From Pseudevernia furfuracea (taxonomy: Eukaryota; Ascomycota; Lecanoromycetes; Lecanorales; Parmeliaceae), in the NCBI GenBank assembly GCA_022315425.1, contig JAIUPT010000020.1:1-64000 (forward strand): a DNA stretch of 64,000 nucleotides. The letters are read 5' to 3'. Both the position numbers and the translations under genes were made by a program. The notes beneath the pieces were generated by a model, which was not told the origin of the DNA, searched no databases, and worked only from the letters and a program-made list of their open reading frames with translations. This document shows, piece after piece, positions 1 through 10,130 of this stretch (the first letter of the stretch is position 1; every line of letters begins with the position of its first letter).

Positions 1-710
1 TATAACTCTTTTTATTAATAAACTTTTAACTTTATTAAAATATAATATATTTAATTTATAAACAACTTTTATCTTCTTTTATACTTAAACTAATATTATT
101 ATTATTATATATACTTTAAACTTATAATTATTAATATTACTTTTTAATTAATAATAAAAGTAATTAATACACACGTAGTTATAACTGCATATAGTCGAAC
201 TACATATAGTTAAACTATATTATATTAACTAAGTGAAATATTTAAATTAATATTATTAATTCTTTATATATTTTAAATCTATAACTATTAATATTACTTT
301 TTAATTAATAATTAATTAATACTATACGTAGTTAGAACTAGTTCTTTATTAATTATAACTTATATAGTCGAACTACATATAGTTAAATTATATTATATTA
401 ATTAAATAAGATATTTAAACTAATGTTTTTTAATTATTTATATATTCTAAACTTATAAATATTTAAATAACTTTTTAATTAATAGTAATTAATACTACAC
501 GTAGTTATAACTAGTTTTAACTAGTTTTAACTTATTATAATTAATTATAACTTCTATTATAAGTATTATTAATTAAAACGATAATTAAAATAATAAGATT
601 AAGAGTATTATTAATTAAAATAATAATATTAAGAATAATACTAATGAAAATAATAACTAAAATAATATTATAAAGATCACGATTAACTAGAATAGTAATA
701 CTAAGAATAA
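1..710. repeat. AT-rich, gene-free repeat (left arm of duplicated unit)
   Basis: Almost pure A/T with no coding potential. About three imperfect copies of a ~165-bp sub-repeat are visible. Each holds an ACGTAGTTATAAC-like motif (near 171, 331 and 497); the first two also carry a GTCGAACTACATATAG-like motif. The same sequence restarts at 3051, so this is the left arm of a tandem ~3-kb duplication. The composition fits AT-rich fungal heterochromatin produced by repeat-induced mutation (inference). Confidence 0.8.
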
Positions 711-777
711 ACTATTATTATTATTATTATTATTGTTACTATTACTATTACTGTTACTGTTACTGTCACTGTTACTA
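711..777. repeat. ATT/GTT trinucleotide microsatellite
   Basis: A run of TTA/TTG/TTACTG triplets that grades into the 12-bp minisatellite to its right. The matching run in unit 2 is 3519-3655 and is longer. Confidence 0.85.
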
Positions 778-1808
778 CTGAGATCAATGCTGAGACTAGT
801 GCTGAGATTACTGCTGAGAATACTATCTGTTGAGAACACCGCGGAGAATACTACCTGCTGAGACCACCGCTGAGAATACCGCTGAGAATACTGCTGAGAC
901 CATCGTTGAGACCATCGCTGAGAATACCGCTGAGATTACCGCAGGGAATACCGCAGAGAATACTGCCTGCTGAGACCAGCGCTGAGAATACCGCTGAGAC
1001 CAATACCGCTGAGAATACCGCTGAGAATACTGCCTGCTGAGATCACCGCTGAGAATATCGCTGAGAACACTGCCTGCTGAGACCAGCGCTGAGAATACCG
1101 CTGAGACCAATACCGCTGAGAATACTGCTGAGAATACTGCTGAGAATATCGCTGAGAATATCGCAGAGATTACCGCAGGGATTACCGCAGGGAATACCGC
1201 AGAGAATACTGCCTGCTGAGACTAGCGCTGAGAATACCGCTGAGACCAATACCGCTGAGAGTACCGCTGAGAATACTGCCTGCTGAGATCGCCGCTGAGA
1301 ATATCGCTGAGAATACTGCCTGCTGAGATCACTGCTGAGAATATCGCTGAGAATACTGCCTGCTGAGATCACCGCTGAGAATATCGCTGAGAATACTGCC
1401 TGCTGAGATCACTGCTGAGAATATCGCTGAGAATACTGCCTGCTGAGATCACTGCTGAGAATACCGCTGAGATCAATACCGCTAAGATCAATACCGCTGA
1501 GACCAATGCTGAGACCAATGCTGAGATCAATGCTGAGACCAATGCTGAGACCACCGCTGAGAATACCGCTGAGAACACTGCCTGCTGAGACCACCGCTGA
1601 GAATACCGCTGAGAACACTGCCTGCTGAGACCAGCGCTGAGAATACCGCTGAGAACACTGCCTGCTGAGACCCGCGCTGAGAATACCGCTGAGAACACTG
1701 CCTGCTGAGACCACCGCTGAGAATACCGCTGAGACCAATACCGCTGAGAATACTGCTAAGAATATCACTGAGATCAATACCGCTGAGTTCAATGCTGAGA
1801 CCACTGCC
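778..1808. repeat. 12-bp CTGAGA minisatellite, array A
   Basis: Tandem variants of GCTGAGAATACC, GCTGAGACCACC and GCTGAGATCAAT, with occasional 15-bp units and a recurrent GCCT insertion. Unit lengths are multiples of three, so stop codons are rare and long spurious open frames rich in Ser-Ala-Val-Phe appear on the minus strand. I do not regard these frames as genes. They have no non-repeat part and the same frames reopen in every array. Confidence 0.9.
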
Positions 1809-1910
1809 ATTAAGTGTCGCATTGAGTGTCATATTGAGTGTCGCATTATTCTAATCACTATTTTTGTCAGCGATGCTCTCAGCATCATTATTCTAATTAA
1901 GAATACTTCT

Positions 1911-2086
1911 CAGCGACGAAGACTGCATACAAATCTTTATGATGAACGTCGCTGACGACCATTGCCCTGAGAGGCTTTGCACTGCAAAACCTGCCGCTAA
2001 CGATCGATCCGAAAAACGTTGTTCCACCAATGAAAAATTTATCCGAATGGGTTTTGGCAGTGCAAAGCCCGAGAATACTAGAGTTA
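1911..2086 (+). repeat. Double-hairpin element, copy 1
   Basis: A ~175-bp sequence present five times in the window. Stem 1 is CAGCGACG paired with CGTCGCTG around a ~28-nt loop. Stem 2 is GGCTTTGCACTGCAAAACC (1973-1991) paired with its complement at 2050-2069, which carries one extra G. The element ends in a GAATACTAGAGTTA-like tail. No open frame is conserved among copies. It could be a short non-autonomous repeat or a structured RNA gene; nothing here decides between them. Confidence 0.75.
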
Positions 2087-2309
2087 ATGTTCAATCGGCG
2101 GTCTCAAAGTAGGTGTTTGAATGCTTAGATGTAAGAAGTTCTAAATAGAATTAGACATATCAAGAAAATTCAGACTCAGCCTTATCGAGGGCTTGGCGCT
2201 TCGTCGCACGCTTTCCTCACCAAATAATCGTGTCGATCAAAAATATTCTAAAGTCTTTTCAGACTGCATAAAGAGGCGACGATGACTTCGATTATGTTTT
2301 GAAATAGCT
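2087..2309. repeat. Conserved spacer of the duplicated unit
   Basis: Low-copy sequence between the two hairpin elements. It is nearly identical to the spacer at 5135-5349, including the stretch around CTTATCGAGGGCTTGGCG. No coding potential is seen. Confidence 0.7.
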
Positions 2310-2485
2310 CAGCGACGAAGACTGCATGCAAATCTTTATGGTGGACGTCGCTGGCGGTCATTGCCAAGGTAGGCTTTGCCTGGCAAAACCTGCCGCTAGC
2401 GGTCGATCCGGAAAACGTTGTTCCACCAATGAAAAATTTATCCGAATGGGTTTTGCCAGGCAAAGCCCGAGAATACTAGGGTTAG
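2310..2485 (+). repeat. Double-hairpin element, copy 2 (best preserved)
   Basis: Stem 1 pairs 2310-2317 with 2346-2353. Stem 2 is a perfect 19-bp inverted repeat, GGCTTTGCCTGGCAAAACC at 2372-2390 with its exact complement at 2449-2467. The loop contains a 10-bp palindrome, CCGCTAGCGG (2393-2402). The core of stem 2 differs from copy 1 (TGCCTGGCA against TGCACTGCA), yet both arms changed together, so pairing is kept. The tail GAATACTAGGGTTAG is the intact form of the site that carries a transposon in copy 4. Confidence 0.8.
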
Positions 2486-3518
2486 TTTATATTTTCTCTT
2501 ATTCTTATAATAACTTTTATTTCTCTTATTCTCTCTCTTACTTTTATTCTTATAATAACTTTTACTTCTTCTTTTATTTATTAATACTTATATATTTTAA
2601 TAACTTTAATTCTTTTACTCTTATTTTTATTCTTCTTCTTATTTTTACTCTTATTCTTCTCTTTACTTAATAATACTTATATAATTTTAAATATATATAC
2701 TTCTTACTTACTTCTTCTTTTACTCTCTTATTTACTTTATATATTTTAATAACTTTATAATATCTTAAATAAAAACTTTATTAATTATATAAACACTAAT
2801 ACTTATTTACACTCTTAACATCTTTATATTATATATTATATAACTCTTTTTATACTTTATTAATTTACACTCTTTTTATACTTTATTAACTTATATAATT
2901 CTATTTTTTCTTTTTTAACTAACTACTTATTTAAACTTAATTAACTATTTAAACTATTAATCTTTAAAATATATATAATTATATTTTAATTTTAATTACT
3001 CTTACTACTATTTATTACTTAATATATACTATTATAAACTCAACTTTAAATATAACTCTTTTTATTAATAAACTTTTAACTTTATTAAAATATAATATAT
3101 TTAATTTATAAACAACTTTTATCTTCTTTTATACTTAAACTAATATTATTATTATTATATATACTTTAAACTTTTAATTATTAATATTACTTTTTAATTA
3201 ATAATAAAAGTAATTAATACACACGTAGTTATAACTGTATATAGTTCAATTACATATAGTTAAAATATATTTTAAACTTATAAATATTTAAATAACTTTT
3301 TAATTAATAGTAATTAATACTACACGTAGTTATAACTACTTATAATAAGTTTTAACTAGTTTTAACTTATTATAATTAATTATAACTTATATTATAGTAT
3401 TATTAATTAAAACGATAATTAAAACAATAAGATTAAGAGTATTTTTAATTAAAATAATAATTAAAATAATATTATAAATATCACGATTAACTAGAATAGT
3501 AATACTAAGATTAATTTA
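2486..3518. repeat. AT-rich, gene-free DNA spanning the unit 1/unit 2 junction
   Basis: Very AT-rich sequence with TTTATTCTTATAATAACTT-type sub-repeats up to 3050, then the restart of the duplicated unit at 3051. The 3051-3518 arm matches 1-710 but lacks roughly 200 bp. No coding sequence is credible here. Confidence 0.8.
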
Positions 3519-3655
3519 TTATTGTTATTATTATTATTACTATTGTTATTATTATTATTATTATTACTATTCCTATTATTATTATTATTATTATTGTTAT
3601 TATTGTTATTATTACTGTTACTATTACTGTTACTGTCACTCTCACTGCTAAGATT
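3519..3655. repeat. ATT/GTT trinucleotide microsatellite, second copy
   Basis: Expanded counterpart of the run at 711-777. It produces a spurious poly-leucine frame on the plus strand. Confidence 0.85.
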
Positions 3656-4841
3656 AATGCTGAGATTAGTGCTGAGATTAGTGCTGAGATTAGTGCTGAG
3701 ATTATTGCTGAGAATACTGTCTGCTGAAAATATTGCTGAGAATACTGCCTGCTGAGATCACTGTTGAGAATACTGCCTGCTGAGATCACTGCTGAGAATA
3801 TCGCTGAGATCAATGCTGATATCAATGCTGAGACCACTGCTGAGACCAGCGCTGAGAATACCGCTGAGAATACTGCCTGCTGAGACCACCGCTGAGAATA
3901 CCGCTGAGACCAATACCGCTGAGAATACTGCTGAGAATACTGCTGAGAATACTGCTGAGAATATCGCTGAGAATACTGCTGAGACCACCGCAGAGAATAC
4001 CGCAGAGATTACCGCAGGGATTACCGCAGGGAATACCGCAGAGAATACTGCCTGCTGAGACCAGCGCTGAGAATACCGCTGAGACCAATACCGCTGAGAG
4101 TACCGCTGAGAATACTGCCTGCTGAGATCACCGCTGAGATTATCGCTGAGAATACTGCCTGCTGAAATCACTGCTGAGAATATCGCTGAGAATACTGCCT
4201 GCTGAGATCACTGCTGAGAATACCGCTGAGATCAATACCGCTAAGATCAATACCGCTGAGACCAATGCTGAGACCAATGCTGAGATCAATGCTGAGACCA
4301 ATGCTGAGACCACCGCTGAGAATACCGCTGAGAACACTGCCTGCTGAGACCAGCGCTGAGAATACCGCTGAGAACACTGCCTGCTGAGACCCGCGCTGAG
4401 AATACCGCTGAGAACACTGCCTGCTGAGACCACCGCTGAGAATACCGCTGAGACCAATACCGCTGAGAATACTGCTAAGAATATCACTGAGATCAATACC
4501 GCTAAGATCAATACCGCTGAGACCAATGCTGAGACCAATGCTGAGACCAATGCTGAGACCACCGCTGAGAATACCGCTGAGAACACTGCCTGCTGAGACC
4601 CGCGCTGAGAATACCGCTGAGAACACTGCCTGCTGAGACCACCGCTGAGAATACCGCTGAGACCAATACCGCTGAGAATACTGCTAAGAATATCACTGAG
4701 ATCAATACCGCTGAGATCAATGCTGAGACCAATGCTGAGATCAATGCTGAGACCAATGCGGAGACCAATGCTGAGACCAATGCTGAGACCAATGCCGAGA
4801 TCAATGCTGAGATCAATACTGAGACCAGTGCTGAGACCACT
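3656..4841. repeat. 12-bp CTGAGA minisatellite, array B
   Basis: Same unit family as array A, with different unit order and length. It ends in the same tail as array A (ACCACTGCCATTAAGTGTCG). A minus-strand frame of 246 codons crosses the array and is an artefact of the 12/15-bp periodicity. Confidence 0.9.
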
Positions 4842-4958
4842 GCCATTAAGTGTCGCATTGAGTGTCGCATTGAGTGTCATATTGAGTGTCGCATTATTCT
4901 AATCACTATTTTTGTCAGCGATGCTCTCAGCATCATTATTCTAATTAAGAATACTTCT

Positions 4959-5134
4959 CAGCGACGAAGACTGCATATAAATCTTTATGATGAACGTCGC
5001 TGACGGCCATTGCCCTGGAAAGCTTTGCACTGCAAAACCTCTCGTTAGCGATCGATTCGGAAAACGTTGTTTCATTAATGAAAAATTTATTCGAATAGGT
5101 TTTGTAGTGTAAAGTCGTCGAGTTCTAGAGTTAG
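4959..5134 (+). repeat. Double-hairpin element, copy 3 (mutated)
   Basis: Stem 1 is intact. The right arm of stem 2 has changed to GGTTTTGTAGTGTAAAGTC, which weakens pairing with the left arm. Differences from copy 1 are almost all C-to-T or G-to-A changes, for example CCACCAAT to TCATTAAT. That pattern is expected from repeat-induced point mutation. Confidence 0.7.
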
Positions 5135-5349
5135 TCTATATGCAGTGTTCAATCGACGATCTCAAAGTAGATGTTTGAATGCTTAGGTGTAAGAAGTTCT
5201 AAATAGAATTCAGACTCAGCCTTATCGAGGGCTTGGCGCTTCGTCGCACGCTTTCCTCACCAAATAATCGTGTCGACCAAAAATATTCTAAAGTCTTTTC
5301 AGACTGCATAAAGAGGCGACGATGACTTCGATTATGTCTTAAAACAGCT

Positions 5350-5517
5350 CAGCGACGAAGACTGCATGCAAATCTTTATGGTGGACGTCGCTGGCGGTCA
5401 TTGCCAAGGTAGGCTTTGCCTGGCAAAACCTGCCGCTAGCGGTCGATCCGGAAAACGTTGTTCCACCAATGAAAAATTTATCCGGATGGGTTTTGCAGTG
5501 CAAAGCCCGAGAATACT
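5350..5517 (+). repeat. Double-hairpin element, copy 4, split by a transposon
   Basis: The left arm of stem 2 is the TGCCTGGCA type and the right arm is the TGCAGTGCA type, so the stem is mismatched in the middle. This looks like a recombinant of the two element types. The tail GAATACTA is cut at TA by the transposon at 5519-6188 and resumes as TGGTTAG at 6191-6197. Confidence 0.75.
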
Positions 5518-5518
5518 A

Positions 5519-6188
5519 CCTTAGCGGAGGTCGATGAATTCAAAAAACGGTGCTGGAACGGTATCGGTTAGTGGAACCGCCTTTTGGCGGTTTCTAGGTA
5601 GCGGTACCATGTTACCGTTTATTTTTTAATACGTTATAAATTTGACTCGGTATTATTTTTAGTACGGTAGAAGAACAGTTCTAATCAAGTTACGTTTCTA
5701 TAGAAGATACGGTTATTTTAAAAGAACCAAGATACTGTTAAATTATTAAAAAAATGCCAAGCCAAGTACTCGGAAGCACTGAATGTCGAGAAAAATCAAC
5801 GCTCTTCTAAATTTGAGTGCAAAAATGAGCGATTTAGACAATTTTCTCGCGGGGGTGACTTCCCCCCACTTACTGAAGGTTCGGTGTGGGGGCTGCTGTT
5901 GGGTCCCTAGACCCTGGACCCCTGTCGGAAGCTGGTATCGGATCAAGATAGATTAACTAGTCACTAGCTTTGTATTCTATCCCTGGATAGCTACGGTGTC
6001 AGAACGGTTCCTTTTTAGCTACGGTTTCTTTAGAATTACGTATTAACGTTTAACACGGTTTTTTTATAGAAACGTGTTAAAAACTTCATCACCTAAAGGC
6101 GGAGGTGGGCATCTAAAACGCGTCAAGAAAAAAACCGTATATACACCGTTCCAGAACCGTTTTTTGAACTCATAGACCTCCGCTAAGG
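5519..6188. mobile_element. 670-bp TA-flanked inverted-repeat transposon (MITE-like)
   Basis: The ends are imperfect terminal inverted repeats of about 44 bp that start CCTTAGCGGAGGTC and differ at about three positions. The element is flanked by TA on both sides (5517-5518 and 6189-6190). The host sequence GAATAC-TA-GGGTTAG is intact in hairpin copy 2, which gives an empty-site comparison. TA duplication is typical of Tc1/mariner/pogo-type elements. The interior has no transposase frame, only a spurious 66-codon one, so the element is non-autonomous. A short internal palindrome, AACCGCCTTTTGGCGGTT, lies near the left end. Confidence 0.85.
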
Positions 6189-6197
6189 TATGGTTAG

Positions 6198-7486
6198 GAT
6201 CGCATGCTGATTTTAGTGCGCTAGGCCGAATGCAGTCTAGCCGGAGTTGTCCATATTGTCCAGCAGGCACATTGCCTTGTTGTCCATGTTGTTCATGTCT
6301 GCTGCAGTCACATTGCCGTATTGTCCATGTTGTCCATGTTGTCCATGCCTGCTGCAGCGTGTCCAAAGCTGCCCTGTGCCTCCAAATTGTTGCCATCAAA
6401 ACTCCATGTAGAATCGAAGAAATCCATCGCATACAAATATGTTTTCCACCTCAACTCCCGCTGACAGCCTGTCCTGGGAGTACCATTGTAGATTTTCCCT
6501 GTGCCTTCCAAGCTCTTGCCATCAAATATTCATCTTCTACTCATGTCCTGACCATAGCCTCTTGTCATTCGACTCTTTCGTCGCTGTGTTGTTTCATAGT
6601 GCTATCCATTGCATTTATCCGCTTCGTAAGCCTATCGCTTCGACTTTCGATGTCTCACCAATACTAAGTTCTTGACACCCGTCCTAAGACCGATAGCGAG
6701 TACTCCGCTGTCAATAACCTGTCTGACATAGAGCTCTCGTAACTCAAGCGCCTGATTCGTAGAATTTATATTGTAGTTCGCCATGTCGTGAAAATGATAG
6801 AAAGGGGAAAGAATCGAATGTGTCATCTGCTTTCGATGTCGTGCAGATGGCTGAAATTGGGCATCTCGCAAAGAATGTGAGTGCTCTGAAGAATGTTGTT
6901 TGCGGTGATGTGTTGAGAAATTCAGGTGTGAAGCCCAGGCGGGATTGAACTTGCGACTTCTTTCTCGTGTTATGTGGTCGACATGCTCAGTGAAGAGGTT
7001 GTTCGTTTGCTGATTGTTTGTGTTATGTCATTGTAGTGGACTCACTTGCCGACATGCTCAATGAAGAGATCGTGCGTTTTGCTGATTGTTGTTTTCGAAT
7101 CTGATCTCGTTGCCTTGTAACAGGCTCGCTGTGGGGTGAGAAGGTGTGTGTGACGATTTCTTTGCGATTCGCTAAGTCGTACGAATGATCCAGTAACTTC
7201 TTTATCCCTTGCTTACTGTACACAAGGCGGTTCCGCCATGATTCCTTTTGCCGTATGATGGCCAGACTCAGGGATACGATGTCTCAATTGTCGATATTGA
7301 CCTCAACCCGAAGGTGTCTTGGTCTCACTTAGTCTTCTTGACAAAGCTCCTGCCAGTATACTTATTTGAATTCGCTTACTGTCAAAAAAACGAATGGAGT
7401 GAGGGTGATCTAGTTGTAGTGTCAGGACCAGTACAGAGTCAAGTCATGTAGGCGTATAGAATGAGACAACTAGATGTAGAACAACT
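6198..7486. other. Intergenic, low-complexity patches, no supported gene
   Basis: 6245-6357 contains repeats of TTGTCCATG that generate Cys/His-rich artefact frames on both strands. A ~42-bp imperfect direct duplication (GACATGCTCARTGAAGAG...) lies at 6979-7019 and 7054-7095. Small frames occur but none has family resemblance. Confidence 0.6.
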
Positions 7487-8044
7487 ATGTACTGGGAGGG
7501 CAGGCCATATATGTATGGCGGAGTGAACCTGCCAAGACACGCTAAGCCTAAAGGGGGAAGGCGTGTCAACAAAGGAAGGTGTGTCACAAAGGAAGGTGTG
7601 TCACAAAGGGATGCGGGGTACGCTCGTAACAAGTTCAGCTCTCGAAGGCTAATATCAAATAACGGTCGTCTCATGACGAAAGAGGCTGCATTGATACAAC
7701 AAAGAATGATCTCTGACAAAGAACGAGAGCAGATTCAGAAGACTCGGTTCCGAATTGCTAAGAAGGAGTACCAGGAGTACCTTCGACAGAAGAACTCTCA
7801 TCGAAAGACACTCCCTAAGCATAAGTTCCTTATTCTGAACTATAGGCCAGTGCAGTCAGAAGAGCAACATGATTCTTCTGACGAGACATCTGATTCGAAG
7901 AAGGATTTGAAGGATTTGATAGATATCCATGATGCATATCAGAGATCTTCGGATATTGAGTTGAAGGCTAGTGACGAGGAGATAGATGAGGCTACTGACG
8001 AGGAGGATAAGCCCAGTGACGAGGAGATGAAGGAGGCTGATTGA
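7487..8044 (+). CDS. Hypothetical 185-aa protein, possible transposase tail
   Basis: An open frame of 186 codons starting at ATG. The first third is Gly/Arg-rich and includes a 17-bp tandem duplication (AAAGGAAGGTGTGTCAC). Residues ~55-105 are basic and predicted helical (RLMTKEAALIQQRMISDKER...). Residues ~125-185 are very acidic with repeated DEE motifs. I do not recognise a family. The charged helical middle followed by an acidic end loosely recalls C-terminal tails of fungal pogo/Tc1-type transposases, and the locus is repeat-rich. No catalytic DDE region is found next to it. It may be a remnant or a chance frame. Confidence 0.3.
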   Translation: MYWEGRPYMYGGVNLPRHAKPKGGRRVNKGRCVTKEGVSQRDAGYARNKFSSRRLISNNGRLMTKEAALIQQRMISDKEREQIQKTRFRIAKKEYQEYLRQKNSHRKTLPKHKFLILNYRPVQSEEQHDSSDETSDSKKDLKDLIDIHDAYQRSSDIELKASDEEIDEATDEEDKPSDEEMKEAD

Positions 8045-8380
8045 GGAGAAATTGGAGAAGAAGGGTGATGGCAACGTTGTTTCAAGTGGTATTTGGACTA
8101 TATTCTCTGTATCGCAGCAAGAGCCTCTTCAAGCTACTCAATTGACTATTTCATGGCCTATTTGAAGGCCTATTTGAAGGCCTATTTGAATGTTTTTTAG
8201 CCACTACATTACTACTTTACATGACTAAAATAGTGGAGAAGGCTCTGAAGAAAGACCTACAGCGACAGCGTTATTCTGGGGAACCCTTGCGGTAGCCCTA
8301 CCAAATTTGACCAATCATCTCCAAGCCCTAACCCTAGAGTCTCGAAGGCCAGTAAATCTCGTTGACCGGTCAAGCACGTT
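8045..8380. other. Short intergenic region with 12-bp tandem repeat
   Basis: GAAGGCCTATTT is repeated about three times at 8150-8190. Nothing else is seen. Confidence 0.6.
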
Positions 8381-8752
8381 ACTGCCTGATGAGAATATCG
8401 CTGAGAATACTGCCTGCTAAGACCACTGCTGAGAATATCGCTGAGATCAATGCTGATACCAATGCTGAGACCACTGCTGAGACCGGCGCTGAGAATACCG
8501 CTGAGAATACTGCCTGCTGAGAATACTGCTGAGAATACTGCTGAGACCAGCGCTGAGAATACCGCTGAGAATACTGCCTGCTGAGACCACCGCTGAGACT
8601 GAGACCACCGCTGAGAATATCGCTGAGACCAATACCGCTGAGACGAATGCTGAGACCAATGCTGAGACCAATGCTGAGAATACCGCTGAGAATACTGCCT
8701 GCTGAGATCACCGCTGAGAATACCGCTGAGAATACTGCTGAGACCACTGCTA
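8381..8752. repeat. 12-bp CTGAGA minisatellite, array C
   Basis: Third array of the same family in the same orientation as A and B, about 370 bp. It is followed by the same TGTCGCATTGAG tail and then by hairpin copy 5. It therefore represents a truncated third copy of the duplicated unit, separated from the first two by ~3 kb. Confidence 0.9.
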
Positions 8753-8875
8753 TTGAGTGTCGCATTGAGTGTCGCATTGAGTGTCGCAATTTTCAACATC
8801 ACTATTTTAGTCATTATTCCAGTCTATAATACTCCCAGCATCACTATTCTAGTCAATAATGCTCTCAGCGACGAA

Positions 8876-9041
8876 GACTGCATGCAAATCTTTATGGTGG
8901 ACGTCGCTGACGGCCATTGCCCTGGGAGGCTTTGCACTGCAAAATCTCTCGTTAGCGATCGATTCGGAAAACGTTGTTTCATCAATGAAAAATTTATTCG
9001 AATAGGTTTTGCAGTGTAAAGTCGTCGAGTTCTAGAGTTAG
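8876..9041 (+). repeat. Double-hairpin element, copy 5
   Basis: Stem 1 is intact. Stem 2 is GGCTTTGCACTGCAAAA against TTTTGCAGTGTAAAGTC, with C-to-T changes in the right arm. It ends TCTAGAGTTAG and is followed by AT-rich DNA. Confidence 0.75.
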
Positions 9042-10130
9042 AATTATTATATAATTTTTATAATAAGTAAACTTCTTTAAATAACGAATTTATCGAATTT
9101 TAACTCAAATACTCTATTCTCTCTACATATGATTTCTTCAAAATTTCGTCAATTATAGAGCTCAGTGTGCGTATTCAAACGCTGCAAGAATTATCAAATT
9201 CGGCCTCTTATTGATAAAGTAAAGTCGAATTCCAATATCGCTGCTCAACCGCTTGACCCAGTGACCCCGAAGCGAATCTTCTCGGGGATGCGCGGCCCAA
9301 AATCTAAGAACACGTTTCACGAATTTAATTCGTGGGCCTATACTTGTAGATTCTATAAAAGCATAAGAGAGAAGAATATGTCTTCGTCAAGACGAAGCTA
9401 TGTTACATATGGCTAGCCGCGAAAGGCTATAAGGCTGAAAAGAAAGGCGCACATCACAGCTGCATTCCTCTAGCGTTCCAGAATCAGAGCATCCAATACC
9501 CTCTTCGCGATCTACTCTCAGTGACTAAAATGGAATCTCTGGTACACCTCTTTCACAAGACCGTCTCAACGGGCCCAGTATCTGCATAGAGTGAATAGAA
9601 CAGATTGAGCCGCTCCAATTACACTCGCATCGGCTATCACTGGACTTTCAGCAGCGTTTCTAATTTGCTAATGCTGCACGTCACGCCTGATGCGTTTTCG
9701 TTGAGACTCGTCCTATCATACAGATCATACAGCCTTACGAGTGAGGCTGGACGTATAGGAACTATGCGCAATACATTGTAGGTTTAGCTGCAGCATGCGG
9801 CTTATCCACGATGATCACAGTAGAGAGGGCGGGCATTGTTTGGATCAAAAGAATTCTGGGCATCTATCACCTTCTGTTGTGCTTCGATGACTCACTAATC
9901 TTACTGGTGTGTTGTGATCCTCAAAGCCGTTTTGAAGTCTATTTGGCAGGCGCGAGTGCGCCTTGTCTGTTCTTTGTCAAGGATTGCGGTCTAGAATCCG
10001 GACCTTCCAGTCTCGTACTGTATCATCAAGCGATTCCGCAATTCCGCCTACTATTTATCGAACCTTCAAAACTTACTTTGTCGCTCTTGATACCGATCGA
10101 CTTGAATATCAGATCCAAACATCAGAGCTA
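9042..10130. other. Intergenic, no supported gene
   Basis: AT-rich for the first ~150 bp, then ordinary composition. Small frames at 9165-9416 and 9811-10131 show no family features. The right end is the upstream region of the rhodopsin-domain gene. Confidence 0.6.

Larger units (their letters stand above)
1..5517. repeat. Tandem segmental duplication, two ~3-kb units
   Basis: The bases from 1 reappear from 3051 almost unchanged for over 200 bp. The two units then keep the same order: AT-rich arm, ATT/GTT trinucleotide run, 12-bp minisatellite, unique tail with TGTCGCATT repeats, hairpin element, ~200-bp spacer, second hairpin element. Unit 1 ends at 3050. Unit 2 is shorter in its AT-rich arm and is interrupted at 5517 by a TA-flanked transposon. 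No gene is present in either unit. Unit 1 begins at the window edge, so more units may lie to the left. Confidence 0.85.

Noticed and set aside
3522..3755. Plus-strand poly-leucine frame
   Set aside because: Produced by the ATT/GTT trinucleotide run.
4140..4880. Minus-strand frame of 246 codons rich in Ser-Ala-Val-Leu
   Set aside because: It is the reading of the 12-bp minisatellite. Similar frames occur in other frames and strands of each array, with no non-repeat sequence.
6230..6667. Cys/His-rich plus-strand frame resembling a metal-binding protein
   Set aside because: Its Cys and His come from TTGTCCATG repeats, the other strand is also open, and no family pattern is present.
6925..7000. 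tRNA-like T-arm (GTTCAATCC) on the minus strand
   Set aside because: No matching acceptor stem, D arm or anticodon stem could be paired around it.
1..9100. CRISPR-like array
   Set aside because: Units are contiguous variants of 12-15 bp without spacers, and the sequence is eukaryotic.
9165..9416. 83-codon plus-strand frame
   Set aside because: No family resemblance; lies beside RIP-like repeat DNA and is of chance length.
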